From positions 25,078,001 to 25,142,000 of the forward strand of contig NC_134025.1 in NCBI RefSeq assembly GCF_964204645.1: DNA of 64,000 nt. Reading direction: 5' to 3'. How positions within the stretch are numbered: the stretch's first letter is position 1; every line of letters starts with the position of its first letter. Of this stretch, positions 21,960-34,480 are shown in pieces. The notes beneath the pieces were generated by a model. It saw nothing but the letters and a program-made list of their open reading frames with translations. It ran no database searches and had not been told where the DNA came from. The DNA comes from Tubulanus polymorphus (lineage: Eukaryota; Nemertea; Palaeonemertea; Tubulaniformes; Tubulanidae). The translations under genes were made by a program, and so were the position numbers.

Positions 21960-24900
21960 TCATACGGGCACAACATTCGTAGTTCGGACGATGTGATTTG
22001 TATCGGTATTCGTTTCTTTCCGTTGGATAATCGGTGTGGGCGGAGAAATATCTTCCGGTCCAAGACGCCGCCTAGTGGTCCGCGACTGAACCCGTCGTTT
22101 ATTCTCCCGCGGTGGACGTTTCGATCGTTTTCGTTCGCAAAAAATAAGCATCCTCTCGAAAGCATTGAACAAGCGTTCGATCGCGCCATCCGGTTTTTCT
22201 TGAGTTTTTATGAAAGCCATAATGCTGTAAAATGATACGATGAACATATTTCAATAGACATAGTCCGTGGGATATATATGATGAAAAACAATATTACACG
22301 ATTGATATACTAAGTAATCAAATGACATGATTTCTTCAATAGCGATCTTACTAACATATTCGATTTGATGACATACATTAATTTTTTTTCCTGATCGAAG
22401 CTCGAAACAGCATTACATATACTTTTCAAGAGTGAATAGCTATTTTTATGTAGGATTTATTAGTTTTTAAGTATAAAATCCACGCATTACACGACTTATT
22501 CATACTGAAATGGTGTAACAATACACTGAAACTACATCATCGCATTTTTTCAATAATTTACGCGTGATTATTTACAATCATGTTTCACGACTTCCAAAAA
22601 TAAAATCTATGTCATTTATCTAAGTTGTTGTGTATAATACCGTGATCATGTAATGCCCGGAAAAAATTCAACATATTATTTTCATTATATTATTATGCAT
22701 AGCATGGATATTAAAATACATACATTAATGGAAGGTTATGAGCTTTACAAATTTTATAGATGGTTACATGATTTGAAGCATGGCATATATATCATGTATG
22801 TTACAATATGCGTGAATAAGCATGCGCAGTTTTATCTAAGGCCTGGGTATGCCCAAGTGTCAGGCGCCATTTTTTGTGATTTTTGAAAAAAATGCTTTGC
22901 TCTTTTCTCGGAGCTTTAGTCTTAAAAATTCCCAAAGATCTTTTTTCATTAGATCAGATTAGAATGGGTTGAGATTCTGGTCTTATTCTTAACCTTGACC
23001 TTCTTGTCCAGACCTTTAAGTCAGTGATGAGTTTTTTTATAGCGGTTTTACATCCAGAGATCTTGTTCATCTCTGTGTTTGGTGATCTATCCATTCGCGA
23101 GATTGTGATTGTTTGGAAGCTTTTACTCTGAAGTCTACTTTTTCAGATTCATTGCCGTAACGACAATTATACACGGGTTCAATGCCTTTCGTTGAGAACA
23201 ATTCCCTGGGTTCGTATGCAGTGAGCTTTTTCGAGTCAAGAACTTTGCGACACAGATAGTTCGTGCCTCTTCTGATTTCGCAAAATAAACAATTGATGAA
23301 CTAATTTCAAAGCTGTTTAAAGCTTAAAAACGAGATACGGTGATTTCAGTTTGTAGCATTCACAAGCGGTGCAGCGACCCGGCAACTAGTAGATAATATA
23401 GCACCGGAAGTAGAGTAGTATTAGAAAACGATGTATCGTTTCGCAAATCCCATGCTCAAGTGATTATAAATATACATACGATGAGTATTGTTTCGGATTG
23501 CATGCTGTTGAAAATCATAAAAATATGTTTTTACTTAATGGCGCACGAAAAAATTGATAAAATACATATGGCGACTACACTCAGCAGAATTATGGATTTG
23601 ACCACAGGTTGAATTTTCGGAGCAGAGGCTGAAAAATAAAAAACAACAATAATTAAGTGGCAAATTTTGTATACCAATTCTTGGGAAAAACTAATCAGAA
23701 TCTAAATTGAGGTGTACATGATAACCCAAACATCAAATTTACATGAATCCAATAGAGGAAAAATATCTTCATACATATTCAAATATTTTAGACCGATTTT
23801 TAAGATAACTCATGAACAAACCTGTGTAAAGCTCTGGAGAAATGATAACTATTTCTGATCTTAAGATATCTTTATTGCGGTAACGTACAATACATCTGTA
23901 CTCGGCCGAAGCCTCGTTTTCGCTGATAGTTATCTCGAGGGTACTGGATACTGTGCCGTCGTATAAACTCACAGTAGCGCCACCTATTATCCGCGGTGCA
24001 TATTCAGCAGGCGGCCACTTGCGCCAGATAATGTCAATAACGCTCGGATGGCTGGTTTTGTCCGTTTGGCAGCGCAGTAAAACTTTGTCGACATTTTTTG
24101 AAACAGGTAAATTACTAAACGATCTGTACTCTTCCAACGGCATCGACGGCGATGAAAGAACTACCGTTGAAGGGGGATCTGAAAGATAAAAAGTGAAAAG
24201 AGTGAAATTTAAAAACCCAACAAATATCCTTTTGTTTATCGGAATTTTTAAATTTAACTTACAATTAACTTGGATGGTAACTGCAGGTGACGATTTGCCC
24301 ACCGATTCGGCCGCTTTACACCAGAGAGCGTGGTTGTTCGCGTCTTTATGAACGACCGTTGAATATACGAAATAGCTATCGTCGAGCGAGTAGTTGACGG
24401 ATCTGAATTTGAAAGGTCCGTCTGGCAAGAGAACAGGCGGCGGATTTCCGTTTTCAGCTGTACACGTGATAATCAGAATTTCACCCTCGTCTATCGGGTT
24501 CTTGTTCAAATTGATTTTAACCGCGATCGGTTTTAGATAGTTACCTATCAAAAACAGAATACACGTATATCACTGACAATGAACCAAACTTACATCAATC
24601 TTTTTCTCGTGCTTTAGAGCACTCAGTGCATCCAGATATTCGACTTACCAAGTATGTCTATTTGCACCGGATCGCTTTCGATCGAGCCGTATCTGTTTGC
24701 GGCTTGACAAATGAATCTACCACTCCTACCGCCTAAAGTTGTTTTTGAAACCTCTGACGCTGGTAAACCAGAACTGCCAGCCTTGGAAACCTCGTCTCGG
24801 AACACCTGGAACGGTTGACCGTCATTGGATAGCCGTGACCACGTATACGTTATGGGAAGTACTGGCCAATTCAGTCCGGTCTTCTTGTAGGCATTGCAGA

Positions 24901-27190
24901 CGATACGGTCGTAATGATTAAGTAGAACTCGAATGATTGGAATTCTTGGAGTGATAGATCCAAGTAAATCCCCAAATGCTTCATTGTACATGTATGGCTT
25001 GGCCGGAGGACAACACACTGCAAACGAAAATACATTCATCATGTTCGTATTTCACATTTTGTGAAAAATATTCTAGTAATTAATTAATAAACGTTCACAT
25101 GATTAGTCTAGATAAATTCTGTTATCATTCGATGAATTCTTTAATTGAATCAAATATTCGCTGGTTTTATGGACGAAGTTTGGCATTATGAAGGGCATAG
25201 TTCTCAAAAACGCTGGACCTATTATTGCCTGGTGATTGTTCTTTTTCTAATTTAGCACCTAACAATTTTTTCAGCATGCGGTCCAGACACCAATCTCAGC
25301 ATATATACATATACATATATATATGTACGGCAATTCACGTGTCGAATTGATTTACATTATGTGGCACTTTTAGTGTGATTACGTGTCGGATAAATGCAAC
25401 TGTGGATAATTGAGAGAAGTTAGTTTACGGGGCACTGTGGACAATTTTGACAAAGTATGGATTGTCGAACAACAGTATATACTTATTGTATAGAGTGTCG
25501 TTGACATAAATAAAACACTCATGTCAGATAATCGTATGTACTTGTTAATTAGTGATCAAAATAATTAGTATTTATGTTATGATATATAAGCGATCTCAGA
25601 GCAGTTTCCCGGCTCGATGTCAGTAGTGAGAGCGTAAGATATGATAAACATACCAATCTTGATTGCACTCGAACGCGTTGTACCAAGGACTCTTTTCGTT
25701 TTAAATATGATTTAGAAGAATTTATGATATATGATTTATGATTTAGAAGAATTCTTTCAGATTCTTTCTTTCATTGAAATCTCTGAATAATTCCAAATAA
25801 AGGGTATGGTTCTAATTTGCTTACCTGATAATTTTTTGACGCTGCTGAAGACCTGCGCGCCAGTTCCGCAGGACCAGGTACCGGAATGCTCATACGCGTT
25901 CAGGTAGTAGATGTAAAGCCTGTAAAGCGAGTCTCCGACGCATTCAACTTTCAGACGACTTTCATCGTAGATATTCGATTTATCGAAGCTACACGACTCC
26001 GAATCGACGTTGATCGTCAAATTGTGATCGTGATTTTTCCAGTAAACGTTCGAATCGCAAACACTCGGCGTCCGAGATTTGATCGTGCATGTTATGATAA
26101 CGGTAGAGCCCTGAGTTTGCGTACTGTTGTTGATCTCCACCTTAGAGTGACTACTTAAACATTTCACCGCGAACAAACCTGAAATGATAAGATTCATGGG
26201 GAATTTTGAATATTGTAGAAAAAAACCGACAGGAACAAATAAATTGACTATAAAAAAGCAAACATTTCTTAAGATTGATTCAGAAAGAATACATCGGTTT
26301 GAGAATTTTGGAAAGTGAAAAGTGGGACAAGTTTCCATTTTTTACATTGCTTATATTGGTGCCTACTCTACTTTTACCCCTGTGCGTGGTGATAAGACAA
26401 GAACGATACCATACTGTGTCTTAAGATCTGTGTCGATCATAAACCTTTTAGACAGAGAATCTATCTCCGGGACACAATGTCTAGATGTTTCATCTTCTTT
26501 CGTTTCTCACAATGAGCTGCACTGATCACAAAATGTCAGCTCCTATACCGCCTAACCGAAGCTCCGATGCCTTCACGGACAAATAAGCATTCAGCTCAAA
26601 GTCACGTCATTAATTACAACAGCGTGACACCTCATTAACGTTCTGCTGGCGACTGCTGTTTGTTCTAGGGTTTGTGTGGTTTCGAATTTAAACATGATCA
26701 TATATCGATTTCAAATCGGAATTGTCGCGCGTTTCCAAAAGCCGACAAGAGCTTCAAAACAAACATCACGTAGTATTGGTTTATCGTGAAGGTTTATTGA
26801 AATCTTACAGTAAACGAATCATCGCCGGTATAACGGCTCTATATACGCAACCAGACGAGTTGCCTCCATTTCAGCATCCTGTATCACGTTGCGATTATTA
26901 TTCGGCTTAGAATCTGCGCCTGTCTCATCAGATAGACTGACGAGAGTTCATGCGAAAAATCCGCTGAGATCGCCGTGATCGCGGATAGATGTTTCCGGAA
27001 ATATGAATATAATATATACATGTATATGCATAAATAAATGTATGCATTTTTGCCGCGTTTCGAGCTATCGGGCGTCGCGTGTAAGACTTGAGCGTTCGTG
27101 TAAATCTACGATCGAGATTTTGAAATATTTACCTCGTAGTCGAAGACAGATTAGTATTGTTAGAACAACACCGATACTGGCAACTTTAAC
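21960..27190 (-). CDS. Immunoglobulin-superfamily type I membrane protein (start unresolved)
   Basis: Minus-strand exons 26178-25825, 25017-24649, 24544-24263, 24178-23822 (one Ig-like domain each), 23628-23535 (membrane segment) and 22224-21960 (tail) splice in frame, with all Ig junctions phase 1 as is typical of Ig genes. Ig cysteines with tryptophans or Tyr-x-Cys patterns are visible: VIITCTIK...GTWSC, IVCNAYKK...GRFICQAANRYG, LIITCTAENGNPPP...ALWCKA and VLLRCQTD...AEYRCIVRY. The membrane helix is SIILLSVVAICILSIFSCA. The tail of about 87 residues is strongly basic, has no tyrosine and ends VVPV. An exon at 27190-27133 would add a hydrophobic leader (SIGVVLTILICL) in the right phase, but no ATG could be tied to it. 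It is likely an adhesion or immune-type receptor; the family is not identified. Confidence 0.75.
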
Positions 27191-29369
27191 CTGTAAAATA
27201 CGAATAAAAACAAATGCATTCCAGGTGAAAACGGGATTAAGTTAATTAACTACGAGTTGTCTGTAAAATGAAGATACCATTGATTTTTCACAACTGTTGT
27301 TCGCTTATTCTTTAGTTCTGCCACTTTCGCAATAGATTTCTAAACTATTTCGGTTTACTCGATTCAACATGCGTACAAATATACATAGATAAAAACAAAA
27401 CGTATGAAAATTCGAAAAGATTTATGACGTTTCAATTTGTAATTAAAAATGACATAATGTCCACGGAAAAAAAATCGATCATAATTCAATTGGGATTTTA
27501 TGCATATATATATATTCATGATATTAAGTGGCTACGAACAACATTTCCCGTTGACATTTATCAACTGGGCCTAACCCTGTATAAATACATTTTCTGCAAT
27601 ATTTACGTTTATTTTGGGCCATCACATCCGAGTTATTTATACGCGGCCTTAATAACATGGTCAACAGTCTACCGGGTAGATTTATATGGCGTTCCCTGTA
27701 CGTCAAGAGACACTTGAAAAAAATCCCCGCCATATTGACAGTAACGATGCACATGTATAACAATAAGTGATATTATACGTATATGTTCGCTTCCCGACAT
27801 GAAGTACAATATTCATATTTATGTACTAGTCACAGTAACAACATGTTCTAATGTGTCAGTCACAGGGTGAACCATTACCGAAAAATGCTGTCGAGCTAAT
27901 TTGTGGTGGCAAAGTTCGTGGAATCCTCGAAATAGCTTTCCAATAGGTTCTGTTGCCGCTATTTGATACTTGACTACTGTCGGAAACCGCTTTCAAATAT
28001 ACACACTTCCTGTTGGCCACATTTTAAAGTGGAAGGCAAAGTACGTCACAAAAATGCATCTTAATGCTAAATATATGGCATAAAAAGTACTTGTTTATGC
28101 TTTGGCTGAGATTTTGATATTTTAAAAATGAAATACATGAGATATGTAAATGTATTCATCATAATCTATATGATATATTGGAATAACTAAATGCAATACT
28201 GAAATTTCAAGATATATTTTCTAACACTTTTGCAAGAACGAAAAAAGAACAATATCAAGTTACAGAAGTGCACATTATTTTCTTCGAAAAGATACGAAAT
28301 AAACGCCATACTTGACAACTTTCATATTTCATATTGTAAGTGACTACATACGTCTACAAATGTATAAAAAAAAACTATTGAATGTATGTTTTGGCAATTT
28401 TCCACAAATTCTTTCGCTTCTTTCGGCACAGATCGATTCGTTCGTCATCTTTGCTTCAATCACGATATCGGGGACAGAGTTTTGTGCAATCCGTGATTAT
28501 TTTCGTTTTTACGACCTATCGCTGCCACTGATTGAGTTGTTTGCTGGAACCGGCTCGGGTTTCTCGTTCGAAAATTATCATCGGTCAATCAATTCAGGCA
28601 GCTCAATAAACACTTGGACTGAATTCGATCGGATATACTCAGTCACAATACATATATATCATATATATGTATTACGAATATTTTTTTCAAAATCCAGAAA
28701 TTTATTTTCGATACGAAGTTCAGGATAAAAGATCAAATATAGAAATTTTTACCAAACAATAAGTGCATTTGTTAATGGAGTTCGTTAGAGTGAAGGGGCT
28801 GGAATGTTTGATGATTACGGAAACGTATTTGGAAATCGTGCCATTCCTTATATGAATCAAATTCAAATGTCATTTCAAACCATTAAACGCAAGTATTTAA
28901 TACATTCTCTAAACCTTTAGGATATTCCATTTGATGATACAGAATGTAAAAATTTGTTATCAATATTCAAAGTACGTCCTAGCTTTATAAAATACCGTTG
29001 CATTACCGAGATGAGTATATGCTTTATATACATATATGAGATGCTTTATCGATATTGACGCCGATATTACGATGTAAACGAAGTTATAACAAATCAATCG
29101 CTTGCTAAATCGATACCAGACGTAGCTATAAGAATTATACAGTTATGAATAAAAACATTACCGGATGAGTAAAACATCTAAGTCTCTGTTTTCGCTCTCA
29201 ATCGAGGTTTTTGAATATAGTGCCGTTTACTGTTATAATTCTTGTAATGTGTATTTCGTAATTTGCAACATGTTTCAAATACTTTCATATTCTCGGCAAA
29301 AATCAAGTTCGTCCAAATCATTTGTCGCGCGATATAACAAAATGATTAATCTAAATAAATATAAATTAA
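27191..29369. other. Non-coding stretch upstream of the Ig gene
   Basis: AT-rich DNA with short uninformative frames. The first exon and promoter of the Ig gene probably lie here or just inside 26.2-27.2 kb, but I could not place them. Confidence 0.4.
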
Positions 29370-29452
29370 TCTAAATATATATTTAGACTCCTGAGTCATT
29401 TCGACTCAGGATTTTCAACTTCACGGTTGTGAAAACCCCCTTGAGTTGAAAG
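29370..29452. repeat. Cluster of three adjacent palindromes
   Basis: A perfect 18-bp palindrome TCTAAATATATATTTAGA (29370-29387) is followed at once by a 9-bp hairpin, TCCTGAGTC / GACTCAGGA (29389-29397 with 29403-29411, 5-nt loop). Then comes a nested pair built on TTTCAACT...AGTTGAAA and TTTTCA...TGAAAA, up to about 29452. No gene is nearby. Confidence 0.6.
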
Positions 29453-32400
29453 AGTACATTTTTAGAGGCAGATAATCTAGCGAAAAGGCGTTAGATCTTG
29501 CGACCGTCCCAAAGGATGCATTCCCTCGTACTCAGCATCACGACATTTAGATCTTTATACAAGCATTAAGCCGTATGAATGACTCGTAACGAACGCCATA
29601 GTAAAGCGATAAATATTCTTTTATTTCTCAGAGAATGAATGTGTCTTTTATCGTAAATTTGCCTCCGCCAAATAGAAATCACGGCAATGAAAAGGATTGG
29701 CAGGAAACGCCTTCAAACTACGTTTAGACTTTAGTCAAAATCTATAGCCATTGATTGGTATTCCATGTAAGAATATTTCCAACTAAAACGTTTTTTATCT
29801 TCTTAACATTTTAACAGCCTACTGCTAAATCTATACTTCAGCTCGATGGAATGTTCAGACAAATTCAAACAAAGCACTCCCCATTATAGACGTTGTTTAG
29901 TGTTTAGAACTATTTGATATCCTACGTGCTGCAGGGCGGTGTCTATTGCGATCAAATGAATGTGGATATTGTTATGTCATCATTTATTAAATTCCAATTC
30001 ATCCGCGGTAACAAAATATCGTCGGCGTGCTATTTATAAAACAAGTTGAAGGTGATATCTTTGTCTCGAAGCCTTCAAGGTTTGATGTTATATCGTTTAT
30101 TTCCAGATTAAATTCTAATAAGGGATCCCGTGCGCGGAGAAAACAATTTCATTTATAACTTTTGTTCAATAATCTTTCCAGCAGTCGAGACTTGCTCGTT
30201 GCCCAGGTCGCGCGTTTCAGGACTGCATTATACCTGGACAAAACAGTTCTACGTTGTATCCATAGTAACGGGAAAAGCCTGTGGGAATTTTATGTTCGTT
30301 TGAATACAGCGGGAGGACTGTTGCGCCGGATTGATGTATGAATGCGTTGTTACCGATTTGATGGCAGTTTTATGGTTATGCCTATAATTGATGATTCTCA
30401 GTTAGGGCAATGACTCGAGTCTATCGGGGCACCTGATATGATACTAACCACGAAAAACGTCCGTAGCTTGATATTCGTGGGTATTGATCCTCTTGATGCG
30501 GTTTCCTTGACATTCATCTCTCCAGTCTGACCGGGTATCCGCGTGTAAATATTTAAAATGTCACTAATCGTTAATCTATTGTTTGATAAACCATTACCGC
30601 TCTAAATCCAATTCATTCGTCATCCTGATAATAGCGAGACCGTCAAGACGTTTGATAGCATTATAACGTCTTGCCATTGATTCTTGCCACAATTTTCCGA
30701 ACAAACGTTTTAACGATCACTTATTCCGAAAATGCATTTTTGCTTTATTTATTCTTGATGATTAATTAGGGTTGATCATGGTTTTTCACTGGTGACACAA
30801 CAGTAAATCTTATTCAAATCATGGACTCTAAAATGAAGTTCGTGTTCAAATTAATTTCCCTTGTCTTTCGCTCCCAATTCCTGCGCGAAATGCCGTTTTG
30901 GATGGGATTGGCCAAAAGGATGACGTTGTGATAAGTAGAACAAAACTTGGCGCCATGCAAGGTTAACTTTGTCCACTTTAAGTGAGAGAAAATAGGTATC
31001 GAATTACTCTAATTTCAGATAATAGTTCACGCGTCGGGTCATTACGAACTGTTGACACTTTGTAGTGGTAAATAGTACAATTGTCGCCTTCAAGGAATTG
31101 CAAAGGCCACTTACTCATGAAACCTTGCGAGATGATAGTACTTTAATAGATGGGAATATTCGATTATGCTAGTCTGGTGTTTTATCGCAAATTTACTCGA
31201 AAAGCAAATCGATGACCAGCCGTCACCAGAATTCATAGCAAAACGTTGTTTCCATAACGACAAGATCAGGATCTAAAAATTGGTTTACTACGCTTGCTCA
31301 GATCTGGTACCCAATAACCCGGCCTCGTTCGGTCGACTTGAGACTTAGAAAGAAATGCAGAAAATGCAAACGTTAACATCTATTTTCGTACGCGGAATTA
31401 AAGCTAATTTGTTCAAGGTAAAACGCGAATATCGAACGCGCAGGAAGCCATAATAAGAACGAAGGCGCAAATGGGAGCTCACAGAAACATGCACAGTTTC
31501 GCATATTGTGAGTAGGTTTCTATAGCAACCATGGGTACAGATCGCCTAGCAGTACCGATGGAAATTGCAGCTCACACGCGGACAAAATCCATCAGATCCT
31601 GTAACCAAAACAACCAAAGGACAAATATCGGATTGTCAATTAGGCACCCATCTATTCAACGACCACCTTACGACGTACTTTTTCATTTATGGAGTTTTTT
31701 AATTACAAAGTATAGATATCGATAAACCACGAGGTATCTAAATTCCTAGAGAATCTTCAGAAATTAAGAATAGAGACCACGCCCTGGATACGCGTTGTGA
31801 ATAGTGCACTGCTCGACCGACTTCCAAGCGTTTCCGCTGTCAAAATGGTGCGGAACCGGAGACATCCTGAAGATGACATTTCACATTATCCGAAAAACCA
31901 TACTACAGACAAAGAATAGATTTTGGCTGTGGTTCAAAGGTCAACGTAATGTCAGAAATCTTAGTTTGTTATAACTTCGCCGCAGGCTCCTTTGAGAACT
32001 GATGTGATAATCTGCTATGTAGTCATCGCATCCACCGTTAATAACATACCGCTCTATTCTATTAAGACTCGAGTGGGTCTTATTTTTGTCCGTCTTTCTG
32101 TCATTTATTTGCAGACTATACGAAGTCTTCTGAAATGACTAGCGAGACGATGAATACAAAACAGGCTGGAGCAGTGCTAATTTACTCGATGCGCTAAAAC
32201 CTGCAATAATAGTTCCTTGATTACGAGCTAGAGCAAACCATTGTGACGACTCGAATGGCTGGGATATTAATTAATCAAGATGGCTTCGTTTCAGAATTCT
32301 TGCGTAACATGGTAAATTTAAGTAGTTGCTTCAGGGCACAGGTTTAATGGTCGAAGGTTACGATGCTTGTACTGCGTAACACTGTGACATTTCCCTTGAG

Positions 32401-32880
32401 TGTGCGTATGCATTTTGTGCCTTCGACGCTTATGACGCGTTATTAATGCACACAGATATTACGTCTCGCAATTCCTCATGCGATTCAATTCCTGAAAATG
32501 ATACGTAGTTTCATCATTACCATTCAATACTTTATTGAATAAATTTATGAGTTTTTATTTGTATTTACAAAGCTAAAAGATATCTTGAAATACAATTTCC
32601 TTTTCGATCTTAGGTCGATCTTAGTCCATGTTGAATGCGTTTTACTTGAAATAGCACGTATTTTAAACACATTAATAACTTCAAACTCGAATCTAGCGTC
32701 GGGTGGAGCGTTGCAGCAACATGCTTTTAGCATTAATTGACGACGGACATGAAAAATTAATAGCTTTTATGATTAATGTACCGAGCACTTCTGTGCAGTC
32801 TTAAATGGTCAGGTCTGGAGCAGGGTTATCAGGTGTGAAACAAGAAACACGAGTGGAAATAAAGATCAGAATTCTCCGCC
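29453..32880. other. Gene-poor stretch, nothing identified
   Basis: I saw no coding frame, RNA gene or clear repeat here on either strand. Confidence 0.4.
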
Positions 32881-34480
32881 GCTTGTCATTTTTATGAGCA
32901 GCATTAGATTCTTTCGAGCGGGGCCACTTTGAACCAGCATGGTGACGTTGAGATAATGTCCCATGGTAGATCCTCCTGGCAGTGGTCCAGTCAACGACGT
33001 CCTGGGAAACGCGAGAATCGATGGTCTACAGGGACGTTGTCATATTTGAGAGCTCAGGATTGATTTCCACCATTAAACTACGGGATCCTGGGACGACGCG
33101 CATCGTGAAGTCAACAAACATGTCGGCCAGTTACATCGTCTGCGTAGCACAAACCATGCTCAGGTTACCGTCCAGGCACACCCAGACCTTGGAATTTGAT
33201 GTACATTTCAGATGTCATTGAATGTAGTCGGGCATTGATTATGAGTCACGAAATTGTCTACTAAATTATTATATATATTATATAAGCTTCTACATTATGG
33301 TCCATGCCAATTCGTCAACCCTAACCTCAGCATGGGTTCTGGGACTTCATTTTTATGTTTGGTCCACTGGGGCGCCAGTTTTATGGGCATATTCGTGCTA
33401 CGAGTAACCATATCTGATTCACAATTTCCATTCGACGCCAACTGATTTATCCGTTCACGTTATGTTAGAGATGTCGAAGTTTTCTATCGATTGGAACCCC
33501 TTAGTCACTAGTAGTAGTAGTAAGATCGGTGCGAAGTTCGGTGCATCGGGCCGATACCAGTGGCATCAATTACCATCCAATGCTATCGTCGGATGCATCT
33601 TGTCAAATAACCAGCCACCATATAAAACGACGATTCAGATTTTGCGGTGGCTTACCATGAGTCACTTTGAAACAGTAAACTGACCGCGTCGTTTTCGGTA
33701 CTTTCCTTAATCCATCTTCAAACATGACGTATATAATCTTCTTCAGACGAGTCATAAAATTTCGATTCCGCGGTGACCTGAGGGAATCGACAGTCAGAGG
33801 TAGCCATTCCAAGAAATCGGAATTTGTCATCTCGGATAAAAATCAAAACGTGAAATCATAAATCATAAGGGGGATCCCTGGGAGTTTTTTTGGTCAATAA
33901 TTGTCTCAGGTTTTCGTCCCGAGGTGGAAAATCACCAGACCTCATTATAGGTGCGGACTAACACCAACCCTTGATTGCTTGCAGTCGTTTACAAATCTGA
34001 GGGATCAGTTGGAATTAATTTCGTCAGCTTTGAATGATCACCCGTTAGCGTTAGCATCTAATGGCCTCTGCATCGATTTGAAACTCGAAGACAAAGTGAA
34101 GTATTATGCACCCTTACAGATTTACCAGTTCAATTGTGATTTTCAGGACGACTAGATTCGTGTCACATCGGTGAGAAAATGTCACCTAGATAAGGGTCAA
34201 ATTGATGTCACACTCGGAGCTAATGGTGGAAAAGAGTGCAGAAAATTTGTCGAGTGAGTCATATTATGAATGGACGAAGATGCACTCCATCGATTCTACA
34301 CTTTGACAGAAGCCGTATATTTCAAGGTCTCCGCCATTTAGGACAGAATCCAATTATAGTACCGAACCTTATTCAACGCCGTATAATTACATTCAATTTG
34401 ATTAGACACAGGACTCGCGGTTTAAATATCAATTTTGATCAACGAGTTAGTTGGAAAAGGATGTTACCAGCAATGCTTTA
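32880..34480. pseudogene. Possible fossil coding region, unidentified
   Basis: Base composition rises above the surroundings and several broken frames look protein-like: plus strand 33901-34155 (contains LEDKVKYYAPLQIYQFNCDF), plus strand 33462-33683, and minus strand 33830-33603 (contains TRLKKIIYVMFEDGLRKVP). Stops and frame changes break all of them, and both strands give such stretches. I could not assign a family. A decayed transposon or gene relic is possible, and so is chance. Confidence 0.2.

Noticed and set aside
23531..23628. The Ig protein ends in exon 23628-23531 as a GPI-anchored form only
   Set aside because: The donor at 23534 joins in phase to a convincing tail exon at 22224, so a receptor with a tail is at least one real product; the short form is kept only as an alternative.
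27133..27240. ATG near 27217 (minus) as the Ig gene start
   Set aside because: That ATG reads in a different frame from the hydrophobic leader and hits a stop. The leader frame has an upstream stop and no ATG, so another exon is required.
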